Source of the DNA: Gautieria morchelliformis
Lineage: Eukaryota; Basidiomycota; Agaricomycetes; Gomphales; Gomphaceae
Length of the DNA: 64,000 bases
Reading direction: 5' to 3'
NCBI GenBank assembly: GCA_015179125.1
Contig: WHVA01000181.1
Span: forward strand, 1-64,000
Below the pieces are notes generated by a model. That model was not told the DNA's origin. It did not search any database and saw only the letters and a program-made list of their open reading frames with translations. The translations under genes and the position numbers were made by a program. Below, piece by piece: positions 12,709-24,905 of this stretch (positions are counted from its first letter, which is position 1; the number at the start of each line of letters is the position of its first letter).

Positions 12709-13252
12709 TCGTGGAATTAGCCGAACCATCTCAATTGATATCCAGGTATGCAAGCATGGTTTAAAAACATCCCTCCCAGTTGACCACGTGGCTTGACTGC
12801 AACACGCTTTCTTGCTGACAGTGTCCAGACTTCTCATGTCCGGCGCTCCAGATCGAAGCCTCTGCCCGTATTCCGTCAATTCTCCCATGCCTGCTATATT
12901 GGCGGCAAAGGGCCCGTATCTACCATGGACGAGCATTGTTCTTATGGAGTCGTGCTCTGCTACGGGCTACTAGTTCCTCTGCTCTCAGTGCTCTGTGTCG
13001 CTATTTCGGTGCCTGCCACTCATGTCAGATCATGACACAGTGCGTCACATGCATGCCCGTGCACTTACCTCGGCCATTTCGTTGACAATCCGTCACCATT
13101 TCTCCACGGCCCGCCCGCGTTCGACACACTGCTCGGACGGTCCGCACAAGCATGTACAGCACACGTGATGCGTCAAGTGAAGTCGTAGCATCCACTCCAC
13201 TCGCGCTCTCCTTCCTCTGCCGCGAGTGCAAGTACGACGTTTTCTGCTCGAG
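12709..13252. other. upstream region of the GH79 gene
   Basis: No coding potential is recognisable. A second GCCGAACC just outside the right terminus (about 12719) echoes the end of the transposon. The rest probably holds the GH79 promoter, without an obvious TATA box. Confidence 0.35.
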
Positions 13253-15510
13253 ATGTTGCACAACCTCTTTTATGTCAACCTGGGGTTGAGTCTCGCTCTA
13301 GGCCACGTCTATGCCAGCTCAGTGATTAGTCTCCCAGACATCCCAACGGGTGCGTCGCCCGCCGCAAAGTCTCCCTCCTTTCTCGCTCTCATTATCTGTG
13401 CATGTTTCTTTCACAGTGCCTGGCGGTGCAGCGTCTCAAGTATTGGATCCACGCCTGGCTTCATTCTCTTTTGAGCTGGCCTACTTCCCCACCTTTGCCG
13501 GTAACCTCTCTCATCCGAACGTGCTTACTATGGAGCTCGTAAACAGACTCGTCGAAAGGACTGGTGTGGGCCCCGGAATAAGACCTGGGGGAATCACAGT
13601 GTGGGTTTCACCATGCTGATCAGACATGCCCACATACTTACATGTATATATATATATCACAGTGATAGTTCCATTTTTGATCCAAACGCATCTGCCCTCG
13701 AACTTGACCTGAGCTCTGTGAATCTTCCATATTTGTATCGTTCCGCAGGCAATGTCTTACTAGCATCTAATCCAGTCCGGGGGGATATTCCGTACCACAT
13801 AGTGCGCTCTTACTTATTGGCATCCCCTTGGGTATACATAAACCGTCTTAATGACTGCCAACATCCTTTCACAGCGGCCCCCAGTTTTTTGAGTCTTATG
13901 CCACTTTCCCTGAGACTTCACTCGTCGTAGTCGATGTCAACCTCGGAAACAGCTCCATCGACATTGCTCGAACAGAAATCCAGGCTGCCGTAGACCACTT
14001 GGGATGGGATAGGATATACTCTATAGAGCGTGAGCTGGGCTTTCCTGATTACATTACTTACCCAGGTTAAGTGGCTTTGGACAGTCGGGAACGAACCAGA
14101 CCAATATCCCGGGGGCATCCGTCCTTCTAACTGGTCATCTTTGGACTATACCACTCAGTTCCTTGTAAGCATGACTATCAACTCTACATCGTCCCACCCT
14201 AATTTGACGCCTATAATATACGTAGAACTGGACATCCGCCTTAACGGCGTCCCTGAACCTTCCGGCCCACATCTTCCAAGCCGGCGCGTTTGTGGACGAC
14301 CCGACGTCTTCGGCACCTATGACCACGGTGTCGATCATACAGGAGGGCGTTGATGATACTGGGGTCGTCAAGTTATTCGATCAGCATACGTGCGTCCGAT
14401 CTGACCTCTCATGGGTTTAACATAAGACCGCACGTCTCGTCAGATATCAATACTCTACTTGTGACCCCGTGCGCAATGCCCTTGCCACCCTTCCCGCCAT
14501 GGTCAACCATCAAAATATCGTGGTCAGTCTATAAATATATATATGTATAATTATCGACAACTTGCGTTGACACGAAACTCTCGTTGCGTCACATGAAAAG
14601 GCCTATCTGAACCTTTGGAAGCCCCAGATCGCTGCCGCACACGCACGCGGCAAGGAGTTTGTCGTGGGGGAGTACGGCTCTGTGTCGTGCAGCGGGAAGG
14701 AGAATGTCACGGATACGTTTGGACAGGCGCTCTGGCTTGCGGACAGTACGTCCACGTCCATCGAATCCCTGATAGTCAATATGCTCGCGCGTCTTACAGA
14801 AATATGATTCACAGCGGTGCTGTATGGCGCGTCCTTGAACATCTCACGCATGTACCTCCACCAAGGCGCGACCCTCGCCCTCCAGAGCTCCGTACAAGCC
14901 AACACACTCGGCTTCTCCTGGGTACGTCTGTCGCCTCGACTATATTCTTTACTGAATGGCCCGTGACCGTGAATGGATGTCTATGACACATGCACTGACA
15001 CAGTACGACCTCTGGTACCCCATCCCGTCGAGCCGCTTCGGCAGCGCGCGCGCCGCGCCGAGCTTCGTCGCCTACCTCCTCATCGCCGAGGCCGTCGGCG
15101 CGTCGGGCCAGTCGCGGTTACAGCTCATAGACGTGCCGCAGGCCCCCGCGCTCGCCGCGTACGCCGTGTGGGACCCCGCCGCCCGCCCGACCGGGCTCGC
15201 GCGCCTCGCGCTCGTGAACACCGCGATACGGAACGCGACGGCGGGCGCCGGTGCGGGTGCCGGTGCCGGTGCGCCAGACGCAGAGGGGGCGGTCACGGTG
15301 GACCTGCGCGCGCTCGTCAGTAAGCAGCGGCCGCAGGCGCGGGTGAAGAGGATGACGGCCCCCGGTGCGGATTCGAAGGACTCGGACGCGGCGACGTGGG
15401 CGGGGCAGGCGTTTACGAACGGGACGGCGGGCGGGGAGGAGGAGATCGAGGGGCTGCACGGTGGGCGTGTGACTGTGCGGGGGAGCGAGGCTGTTCTGGT
15501 GTTATTCTGA
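13253..15510 (+). CDS. glycoside hydrolase family 79 protein (beta-glucuronidase-like)
   Basis: Ten exons connect without frame conflict: 13253-13349, 13417-13600, 13663-13734, 13875-14029, 14085-14164, 14226-14389, 14444-14522, 14601-14745, 14815-14921 and 15004-15510. They give 529 aa. An N-terminal signal peptide (MLHNLFYVNLGLSLALGHVY) indicates secretion. Family blocks are FELAYFPTFAGN, ERTGVGPGIRPGGIT, ELGNEPDQYPG (acid/base Glu), AGAFVDDPT, KLFDQHTYQYSTCDP, EFVVGEYGSVSC (nucleophile Glu), YDLWYPIPSSRFGSA and RMTAPGADSKDSD. Both catalytic glutamates are present. Fungal GH79 enzymes release glucuronic acid or its 4-O-methyl form from arabinogalactan-type glycans. The last exon is much more GC-rich than the rest and has a short Gly-Ala repeat (about residues 435-445). 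Substrate is not decided by sequence. Confidence 0.88.
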
Positions 15511-15766
15511 TTTCTGATGGCACGCCGATGGCAGCTAATATGTCGAGCCATTTTGTGGGCGGTGATTTGTTGTATATATGCACCGTTCTCTGATGGATCG
15601 GTTCTATTGCCGGAAGCTGGATAGGAGTACAAGATCGCGCACAGCTTTGCGCCGCAAGTACATGCATCTGGCCTTCTACATACAATATACATCATATACA
15701 CTCGTTTGTTAGGACATGTCGCTTTGCATGCATATCTGTACTTTTTACGTCGCCACAAGACTCCCA

Positions 15767-18033
15767 TCACGGTCCGTTCACCCTCTGATCAAACCATTTC
15801 ACGGCTCCGCTCACGGCGACCGACGCCAGAAACGCGCCGTCCCACAACGGGCCGAACACGTGGTACTCGGGGAGCGTTGCGAAGAGGTTGGAGTCGTCGC
15901 CAGCGGTAGAAGAAGAAGAGGGGAATGACGTGCGCAGCTGGATGAGGGTGGAGAGGAGATATGTGCCCTGCGCGTCGAGTGTGAGCGAGCCTACCCAGCG
16001 GCATGCACGAACGGGGAGAGTGGGCTGGACACACCATGAGTTGCGCGAGGATGAGGAGTAAGAGCGAGGCGGCGAGGTTTTTGCCTGTGACTTGGAGTAT
16101 CTACGTCATAGTGCCGAGTCAGATATCCAACCCCCGATCTGCGCCAAAAAAAAGAAAAAAAGAAAAAAAACGCACCCTCGTGACGCCACGCAATGCACTA
16201 CGCACGCTGCTCAAGATGATCGCGCCGACGAGGAGCAAGCTGAGCTGCCGGCTCGCGGCGGCGATGTCCACCTCGGACACGGGCCAAAACAGCGACACGA
16301 CACGCGCGAGCACGCCCGCGAGCAGATCGGGCGTCGATGTTGATACGGGCGTCTGGGCGGAGAGCGGGTGCAGGATATTGGCGATGGACTGCACGAGAAG
16401 GAGGGGCTGGTGGTGAGATTGCTTAATTTGAACATTTGACGGAGGGAAATGGGGCTGACGTTCATAACACGGAACGCGCAGTACAAAGCGAAGAGTCCGC
16501 CAACACAGCTCCCCACACGGCCGCGTATGGTTCCGGCATATAGGGCAGCGGTGCGGCGCTGCTGCATATACTCCACGTTGCGACGCATTTGGTATTCAAG
16601 GGCCTCCAGGCCCTGGATCTCTCGACGAATGGACGACAACTCTGTCGTCGACCTCGTCAAATATAACAGTACAGAACATCTTCAAGGACCCTACCTACCT
16701 GCGTTGCCGGAAAATGGATTGAGGCGAGAAAGGAATCCGTTCTGCGGCTCGGGCTAGCACCGCATGAGCGTATATGGTAAGGATGAGATTATGTATTGAG
16801 TCATAAATGAAGGGACCTGGACACACCTCGGATGCTGTGCTTCGTTCGAGTTGACGTTGTCTCTCGAGTAAGTCACTGCGAACCCTAAACAGAGCCTGCT
16901 CCGAGGAAACTATCTGAGCCTCCGACACTCGTTCACTGCAATGTGTCCCATTAGAATGTCTGCATCTACCCCCATCGCGAGCGCCCCCGTCACTAACCGG
17001 TTCGCGAGGGAAAGATGGAAGTATGTAAGGACCGCGCTGGCGGCTCCGAAACCCGCTAGGATCCCAAGAATGATGGTGCCAAGGACGACGAGGCGGGATA
17101 ATGTCGCGCTTGTTAGTTCTGTGGAGAAAGTGGGTGGGCTCTCAGCAATCATATCCCACATCGCAAAAGGGTAGGATTCATGTACCGGGAGAATTAAGAC
17201 GGGCTGGAAGAGGAATATACGATAGCACGACGAGATAGATGAGATACGGCACGCCAGTGAACACTAGGTGTGAGCGGAAAGAACGACGTGGACGATTGAG
17301 AGCTGTGTATGAATACATTAACATAAATATAAAGAATGCCTCCCCGTGTATAATTAGGAATTCGGCAGACCTTCTGAAGGGGCTTTGTAGGTCAAGAGCA
17401 GGCACTGCTGAAGCGGGGCGGCCAACAGGATAGTGAAAAGGAGCAACCCGAGAGATATTCGCCAATTCAGGAAGCGCGCTCTTGAGAAGTGTAGCATAAG
17501 CTCATTGCACAATCTCGCTTATTTGGTCTACTTGGGGGTTTCGAATTACAGTAACTGAAACTGACCTGTGTGAGAATACATCCATGGCTTGTGATACAAC
17601 CAGCATGAATAATGTACAGCTTTCGGAAAAGCACAGAGCAAACGTTCCGCGGGACCAGGTCGAATGCCAGGTGATTCCTGAGCCGTGTCTTTGGGAGGAC
17701 GGCGTAGTAGCGCTCGATGGGGTGCGGGGCGTGGTTGCTGGACGGGGCAACTCGTCTAGTTCGGTACCCGAAGTTCGTGGGCTACTTTGTTGTGACAGCG
17801 TCGAGAGCGTGGCCTTGCTCGGAACAGACAAAGACAGGTGGCGGAGGTCATGGTACAGAGACCTAAGAAGGTAGTGTCGACAAGCAAAGAAGAGGGAGAC
17901 CCTATGACGTGCATGAACAAAATTGTGCGCGCAGCGGGTCAACCATCACCAATCAACGAATCAGTACGGCGGGTACAAACCTCCCGACACAGATCAGGCT
18001 TGTCTCAAACAGAGTTTGAGGGACACTTGCCAT
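15767..18033 (-). CDS. Golgi pH regulator (GPHR)/GTG-family membrane protein
   Basis: Multi-pass membrane protein of the GPHR_N/ABA_GPCR family, described as a Golgi anion channel in animals and a GPCR-type G protein in plants. The start (18033) gives MASVPQTLFETSLICVGR; a 79-nt intron leads to VSLFFACRHYLLRSLYHDL. Later exons encode FALCFSESCTLFMLVVSQAM, hydrophobic segments near 17180-17450 and 16920-17160, a loop with RVRSDLLERQRQLE, then EIQGLEALEYQM and TIRGRVGSCVGGLFALYCAF, a C-terminal membrane stretch and the ending TLPEYHVFGPLWDGAFL. The stop is at 15767-15769. Exon order and domains match a full-length member of roughly 550 aa. Middle exon edges were not all resolved. It shares a 352-bp divergent promoter with the next gene. 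Confidence 0.82.
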
Positions 18034-18385
18034 CCCCATTGGGATTCGGGACTCACGCTGATAATTGAATCTCACGAGAGTAAGAGATGGGAAGAGTTGA
18101 TTTTTCTCAGGCCATAATCACCTTGGAGGTCTCGAATTTTTCTCCTATTCCGCAGTTTTTACCTGGCACTGTTTATCAATTTCGGGCTGCGCGATCGTTG
18201 AAAGTTTGAATTGAAAAGAGATCAAGCCTGAGAATCGAAGTCCGCCGGGGGCGCAGTGGGAACGTGGCGCTATCCAATGCGCAGTCACGCGGCCAGCGCC
18301 TCTGAATCAGGCCGGTGACCGTCAAGAGCTTATAGACCCAGGTATAGACCCAGGTTTGCTACGCTCTTACTGAACCCTCACCATC
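18034..18385. promoter_or_regulatory. shared divergent promoter (GPHR / hypothetical gene)
   Basis: The two start codons lie 352 bp apart on opposite strands. A CCAAT motif occurs at about 18275 (CTATCCAATGCG), and a 12-bp sequence, TATAGACCCAGG, is directly repeated twice at about 18332-18355, just upstream of the plus-strand ATG. Promoter function is inferred from position. Confidence 0.5.
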
Positions 18386-19469
18386 ATGCGAATTGACTCG
18401 TACACTAGAAGAGCAGCCCACGCCATGATCATTCTTAACGAAAAGCAGCCGCCCCCACCCTACGCCTCGTCGCCTCCACCCTCCACCAGCTCTGGCCCAC
18501 CGCCCCCCGACCAATTCCGCGCGGTCCCGAAGCTCGACGGCTTGCCTCCCAACATTTTACTGCACATCGTGAATCTCGTGTTCCCCACCACCACCGTGGA
18601 TGCTACCATACACCGCAAAATCCTCTATTGGCTGGCCATGAGTCTGCGTCTTGTGTCGCGGGGCTTATACATTGGTTTGCAGACTCGCTCAGCCGGTTAA
18701 GCATCCGCTCACGCCGCCCACAGCATGTATGCACACACTCCGTTCGGCCTACGTCACCTCTTACGCCCGTCTGGTCAGACCGCCATATACGTCTGATCCG
18801 TTCGCTGCAGCGCCACCTCCCGATCCTTCGTCCCCGGTGCTTGCATATGGAAACCGAGAGACACGGGTGTTGGATCTTTATATTGCCCTGAAGGTCCGTG
18901 AGGACGTGTGGATGGACGAGACGGAGTTGCATCTGGAGAGAGACGAGTGTTTCAAAGATCTGTTTGACTTGATGCAAGTGAGTTCCTATTACTTTACCCT
19001 TTGGTCACGAAAGTACTGCTTGGTTGGTTGTGGCCGTTTTCCCGTTATACTCGATGTAGGCCAGGCATCTGAATCAATCTCGATGACTCCCGTTTCAAAT
19101 CGACCTGCTACTTAAAGATATAACTGACATGCTCTGTTCGATAGCCACGAAGTCGCACGGAAGATCTCGTTCTGCAGTATGGCGCCGAGGCAAACCTTAT
19201 CACAGTGGCCGCTCCCGCTCCGACGAAACGGTCTGTGACGCCGATACCCTTCGCAAACCTGACAGTCAACTTATCTCCGAGAACGGTGTGTTTCTTATCT
19301 CGGCATAAGCGCCACCGATGTCTAATCCACCGTAATCTAGCTTGGTATTGTGCTCTTCTCGGGTGGTCTGAAGCGCACTATTGTGGAGTGTTACCGGGAG
19401 CGTGGTGAGACGCTGGAGGTGGGTGCGAAAAGGCTGGTCAGGGAACTGGCCAAGTGGTCGAGAGCGTGA
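18386..19469 (+). CDS. conserved hypothetical protein, weakly F-box-like
   Basis: Four exons (18386-18674, 18724-18977, 19145-19285, 19341-19469) keep frame and give 270 aa. The N-terminus is proline-rich (QPPPPYASSPPPS). Next comes LDGLPPNILLHIVNLVFP, resembling the start of an F-box, then RSAYVTSYARLVRPPYTSDP and a C-terminus ending LVRELAKWSRA. I recall similar proteins in basidiomycetes but know no function. The F-box resemblance is slight. An alternative ATG, 39 bp downstream, would start MIILNEKQPPPPY. Transcription is probably driven from the promoter shared with the GPHR gene. Confidence 0.7.
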
Positions 19470-20145
19470 TCCGGACAATTTTCCATCTTCACTGTATTTG
19501 CTTGTATACCAGAGGCGTTTAGGGGTTGTATCGTTATAAAATACGTTCGAAACTTGTAGGTAGCACTTCACACTGAGAAGCTCAAACCCTTCAATTAGTT
19601 GCATGGAGTGAGAAGTTCGTCTAGCTGTACAATCTACATGCGTTCATCCTGGCCGTATACTCTTCACAATATGTCATCAACTATCCAACGCAGTTAAGAA
19701 TGGGTACGAACATCAGTCGATTGCGGTTTCAATGTACATCTTGCGTGAATTCTACCTGATACGTAATACCTGTCGAGTTCTGGGGATGAGTGGAATTAAT
19801 AAAGAGGCCCTAGGAGGCCATAAGCGTGGGCATTAAGGGCTCGAACTGGATGATGGTGACGCACGCCGTACAATGGCATCAAGCAGGAGAGGGCCATCCA
19901 GACAAGACGAGTGACTGAGATCAGGGTCTAAGCACCACATTCTGATTTGACGTGTTGTCGTGTCGTATGTGACCGGTGACGTGCTGGTTGGCTGTCGTGT
20001 TCAATCGTCCATCTCGGTCTGTCCTATCGTATATCACATCCATAAATCATGATCCACGTCCGTACATACCGCGTCGCGTGTTCATGCGGTGCGGTCTCGC
20101 ATGGTCCGACACTGATCTCCCCAAGAAAACCGGCCGCAGTCCGTA
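19470..20145. other. intergenic, no supportable gene
   Basis: Short frames only. I see nothing beyond moderate AT content and no repeats shared with the rest of the window. Confidence 0.35.
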
Positions 20146-20399
20146 TACTCCAGTATTACGACCATTTGCTCACGTCACGCATCACCGAGCCATTTTGGCC
20201 TGTCATCGATTCATCACGCATCACGGCGCCCTCTGAGCCACAGTCCAGCCATCCATCACGCGGCAGCAGAAGCAAGGCTGGTGGCCGAAATTCAGGTTTG
20301 AGCCATATTCAGCATCAAGCTACCCATTGAACCATTGCGCCTACGAAACCGGCGCGTCACGCTAAAAGGTCGTGAGCAAATGGTCGCAATATTACAGTA
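20146..20399. mobile_element. MITE, 254 bp, Tc1/mariner-like ends
   Basis: Inverted ends of 29 bp (20146-20174 and 20371-20399) differ at about four positions and share CGACCATTTGCTCACG exactly. The outermost dinucleotide is TA on both sides, consistent with a TA target-site duplication. There is no coding capacity. The interior repeats CATCACGCATCAC-type motifs. A truncated end of the same family lies at 6391-6432. Confidence 0.75.
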
Positions 20400-20639
20400 T
20401 CACCACATTTTCCTCAAAACGATAGAGGAAAAAAAAAAGGTAGCAACTCCAGGTTTCGGGTAGTACATAAGTATGGGCTCCGCGCGCTTCCTACTCCTAC
20501 TGCGGCTCGAACTGGCAGGCGCTCGTTCCGAGCCACAAACACGCCACCCACTCCCGCGTCTAAATTGAGGTCGCCCCCTTCTGGTCTCAAGACGTTGTCC
20601 TTCACCCTGGAAGATCGGGCCCACAGTCAGACACACGGT

Positions 20640-20672
20640 GATGCTCCTGGTGTGTCACACGCCAGGAGCATC
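20640..20672. repeat. short perfect hairpin
   Basis: The arms GATGCTCCTGG and CCAGGAGCATC pair perfectly over 11 bp around an 11-base loop that is itself partly self-complementary (TGTGTCACAC). It lies in the noncoding upstream part of duplicated unit A. It could be terminator-like or incidental. Confidence 0.6.
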
Positions 20673-20799
20673 ATTTCAGTCCATGTCCGTGGGGAGATGT
20701 GCAGTCTGGGAGGGGTGGCTGTTAGCGTTGTGTGGAATGTTGTTTAATGGAGTAGAGGGGTAAGATTGTGTCCGTGTCCGTGTCTATGCAGTGCTGCTC

Positions 20800-23700
20800 G
20801 TTGTAAGTACTGTCAAGTCAGGCGTCGGTGTGTATGTTTGTCTTAGTTTGGTGGGTGCGAGTGGCCCGCCTTTGCCAACATCCTGACGTGACCCCCCACA
20901 CGACGAAACCTCTCTTCGCTCAGAATCACCGGTCGATAACACAAGGCAAAGAAACCACTACGAAATTCGATGGAACTGTCCTGTGTATCTGGATAATGTT
21001 GTTTATATTTGACTGTGTATCCAACCAGATCAGCTTGTTACCGTCACCTGTTACCGCGCGGGGTGTTCCAAGGGAGAATTTCTTTCCAATGTAGATCATC
21101 GGATGACCGCAAAAGCATGCCAGAGGTCCAATGCCGTCTATTCTCGCTAGGTCGTGTTGTCATCATTCTAATATATCATACTAAATTAAAACTGCAAACG
21201 CAGTAGCTTCCTGAGCCACCAGCTCTACATCACCGTCGCTGATACACCAAAACCTGGCTACCAAGTCGTTATGCTCCATGTTGAAATGCGATGGTCTCTT
21301 CATGCGACCTATTTCCACGTCGTACAGGACATGCCGCCAAAAGGAGAATCGTCGCGTGTCGCCATATCCCGCATCACTGACCTGAGCTGATACCGCTCCA
21401 AGGTCGCTATAGAATTACAGCCATTTGCACACTCCGGGGATTGAGCTACATCTCTCATACCATCTCGTTTCCTCGTGTTCCATCATAGGTAACACACTGG
21501 AGATGGGGGAAAGTAGTTCTTTTTATTATAATTCTTCGTCATCTTAATACACATCAGTGAGCTGTGTCGTAGTTGGTTTTCATGTGGTGTTGCGCTAACG
21601 CGGCACTGTGAGTCGTCAATGACAAATTTTAAATGGATCTTGGCCAGGCAATCGGATGTAACCAACTCCCGACGAGAAGCCCAGCCTCGATTACTCGCTC
21701 GAGTGGTTAACTATATCTGATGATTGTCTAGTTGTATTACTAACTTCAATTCTTTTACATATGCTGTGCTTCTATCGACCCATCCGCCGTGCATATGCGT
21801 GATGCCTCCGCACTGAGATAGGATGCTGTGAATATCTGTTGATATGGCAGCACCCATGGCCAGAACCTTATTTATACACCGTCCACGGTCTGCTACGCCA
21901 AACCCACATCACTACGCAAAACTTAGTCCCTCGTTTGCATCCAGGTTTTCCTTTCTTATATCATGTCACAGGCGGACCCCTCGACTGCCATCCAGCTGCT
22001 ATCAGACGAGTACGTGCTTACTACATTGGGTGAGGCACAGAAGAACTTACCTGAACTAGCATTGCGACCATCTTTGTCAACTTCGCAGGGCTTAGTATGC
22101 ATACATGTCCCGTCTAATTCCACAATTCACATAACTAGTTCCACAGCACTGCTCATATACGACACTCTCCTCACACTGCCATCTGAGGTCAGGTACATTT
22201 GGTGCAAGGATGTCAAAATCGGCTCCATTCTCTATTTATTCGCTCGTTACCTGCCCTGGGGTTCCTTTCTTGTTGCCGTATATCTCGATTTATCGAAGAT
22301 ATTCTTTGAGGTGTATTATGTTTATGGATTTCATGTGTAACACCCCAACTGATTTGAACGAGTATCTAGTATGACTTTCATTCCTTATGAAGAAGCCGCC
22401 TAGAGACTCATATATATTAGGAGGAAATGTAATGATATAATTCGTTTATGTAGTGCTTTCGCTGTCCCTTCTCTGATCGGAGTACAGGGTGAGTGATAAT
22501 ACCCATATACTTTCCAATCAGAATCATTCACAAAATTTACCTGTTAGGCCTTCTGCTAGCTCGCACCTATGCTATCTCCTTTCAGAAACAAAGGGTTTTG
22601 GGTGTTCTTGGGCTGCTTATTCTTGGTGTTATTATAACCGATGTGGTATGTCCCTGCATAGACTTTGTATAAATAGCATATATTCATTTCACTGGATATA
22701 GTACAGCATTGTTTTGGAGACCTGCACTCCCACTAGTTCACAACTTAATACATCAGCTTTGTCAGTACTGAGTAAGGCTTTCTGCCTAGATTAACACTAA
22801 CAAATTGTTCAGGTGTAAGATATAGAGACCTGGACTTGCCCAATCTATCTCTGAATACCTTTGACAGTGGCTACCATCGAAAGTGCTACTGTAATCCTTT
22901 CTGACACTGGAGTTGTGATAGTAACCGTTCTGAGCTCAATTGAAACCTTGAAGCTTTGGCAGAAAGGTGCAATTTGGGATAAGAAGTCTCTCATTAGCCT
23001 ATTAATTTACCAAGGTGAGTATACAACATATTGCTTCTATGTATGGACACATCACTAATCTACAGGTAAGGCTTTGTCAGATATGGGTATGGAATATTAT
23101 TCCTATGATATTTCATATATCTGATTCATATTCAGATTTGTGCTTACGATTAGCTTGGCCAGTACTATCACAACTAAGGTATGGTTACTTATAAACCTGC
23201 CAAGCCTTCAGAGCTTACTTTGTGTTCTTCTACATTTCAGGTATTGAGGGTATGTAATACATTGATCATGATAATGAAATGGCTAACTTCAGCTGGTTTG
23301 TGGTATAAAGCCAAGCATTGGTAAAATCTTAGGCCCTTTTCAGAACAGGTATATTCTCACTGATTTTAGAAGAAAGACATGATAGTACTAACAGTTCACA
23401 TACAGCTTGTCCATAATTATTGTCTGCCGCTTCCACCTAACTATCAAAGAGAGACACAGTCAACTTCACAACCCCTCACTATCTACTCTTTCATTCTCCA
23501 CCTTCCAAGTTGCCAGACAAAGTGTTCACAATGCCATAGTGGCTGAATTTGGGAACCCACAGGATTTTATTGCTGAGACCTCGCAGGATGATGTGGCTGA
23601 TCAGGAAAACCAGCAGTCACCTGAAGAGGCTCGGTCAGCTGGGATAGAGTTAGAGGAGTTCCCTTGGGCAACTGGATATTCTGGAGATGTAGAACTGGCA

Positions 23701-24030
23701 GGGCCTGCTGTGTCCAGTGAGTGATTTGAGTCTCCATCAGGCACTGATTAATAGCTAAGTAGGATATGGAAGAATGGCAGAGGTTTAATGACAGCATCCA
23801 CGCTAATGCATTATAGCCAAGGTTCCAGTACAAATCCCCTTACAGTTGAGATGCAGTGACTTACATTAACCATCCCGTTCTCGCCCTTCCACTCTATCAG
23901 TGCTTTGCAATTGGCCACCATTGAAGTTGTGGCTATCTGCTCACTCTGGCCAACCCATACTGTCAAAAAACCGTACATATATATATATGCTGTGACTCTT
24001 CGAATTTGATTGATTGTAATTTATTATTAC
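20800..24030 (+). repeat. duplicated unit A
   Basis: This segment resembles units B-E. It starts with the CTGCTCGTTGTAA..TGTATGTTTGTCTTAGTTTGG stretch, then a noncoding block ending near CTCGCTAGGTCG (21150), the DUF6533 gene and its conserved 3' flank (CCATACTGTCAAAAAACC, then a TA-rich stretch). The GC-rich partner gene is not recognisable here. It is the most diverged of the five copies by eye. Confidence 0.6.
21963..23724 (+). CDS. DUF6533-family membrane protein, copy A
   Basis: Multi-exon member of a mushroom-expanded family of predicted seven-helix proteins without known function. The first exon reads MSQADPSTAIQLLSDEYVL and stays open through TALLIYDTLLTLPSEVRYIW and ILYLFARYLP, the family signature. 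Later exons encode LLLARTYAIS-like, ATIESATVILSDTGVVIVTVL and a C-terminal AVSSE tail preceded by RQSVHNAIVAEFGNP. TATA-like sequence lies about 90 bp upstream (CTTATTTATAC). Unlike copies B-E, the region between MSQ and TALLIYD is one open frame here, so the first intron may be absent or retained. Internal exon edges are uncertain. Confidence 0.55.
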
Positions 24031-24549
24031 CTTGCTTTGTGAAAATATTGTTCACCCTTTGCTCCTGTGAGTTTGTGAACAGTGTGCAGATTCAAGAATT
24101 GCATCTTGAGAAACATGCATGGATGGCCTCAGGAAAGAAACTGCATAGCGTTTACAAACCACATAACCGAAGATGTACTTCAGACCAGATCAGCATCCCA
24201 GGCACCCGCACTTGCAATGGGACATACCATACTATTGCCATATTCTTATGCATTGTGCTTTGCATCAAAGCTCAACATGCATCAGTGTCGACTAACATTC
24301 CAACCAGGGAATGCGCGCAAATATAGTATCAATAGCCCTAATAATGGTCTACGCACCTTTCATCACAGGTAGGCAGCAGGCAGTCCTATCACCCACGATA
24401 CGAGTGTCGGTGCCTGAGATGCTATTCTGCTCGGCAGAAGGATACTCCCAACCCAAGTTTCCATGATCCGATATGAAATTGTCTGGCACACGCAGCACCA
24501 TCAATGGGAAACGTATTCCGTACCATGGCTCCCCAACCCACCCCGGGGC
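24031..24549. repeat. 3' flank of copy A with dispersed repeat pieces
   Basis: Contains ACCAGATCAGCATCCCAGG, shared with 42590-42610 in unit C, and CACCATCAATGGGAAAC, shared with about 62426-62442. No gene is recognisable. Confidence 0.45.
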
Positions 24550-24905
24550 TGTGCGCTGACTTGGCATAGGCTCCATTCTGCGAACGTCATAAGCCCATGA
24601 CCGCCTCGAACACTCTGTCAGACGCGAGTATGCAAGACCCTATGGTAATGTGCACGACTATCACAAGCGTTTGGCATGGGTGAAGCCTGACATCGTGTTA
24701 AAATGAGTTAAACTGAGGGAGACCACGACGTACCGGATCGTGATGGACACTGATATTCCAGTCGCACGAGGAGGGTGTGTTTGTACTCCACGTGAGCGCT
24801 GTACAGTCTCGATGCGCATAACTATACGGGGATGTGCCCAAAGCTCCTGGGCTCGCCGCGTCATGTCCGCGTGTCTATCTTCAAGACTCGTGATACAGCC
24901 GAACT
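24550..24905 (+). repeat. dispersed repeat R1, copy 1
   Basis: It shares the string AGTATGCAAGACCCTA, the TTAAAATGAGTTAAACTGAG segment and GATGGACACTGATATTCC with copies near 31301, 41836, 61085 and 62530/63699. It lies downstream of DUF6533 copy A. The class is not certain: no open frame and no clear termini. It could be a solo LTR or SINE-like piece. Confidence 0.6.

Noticed and set aside
15072..15770. Minus-strand open frame of 232 codons
   Set aside because: It is the antisense of the GC-rich last exon of the GH79 gene, whose sense frame carries clear family motifs.
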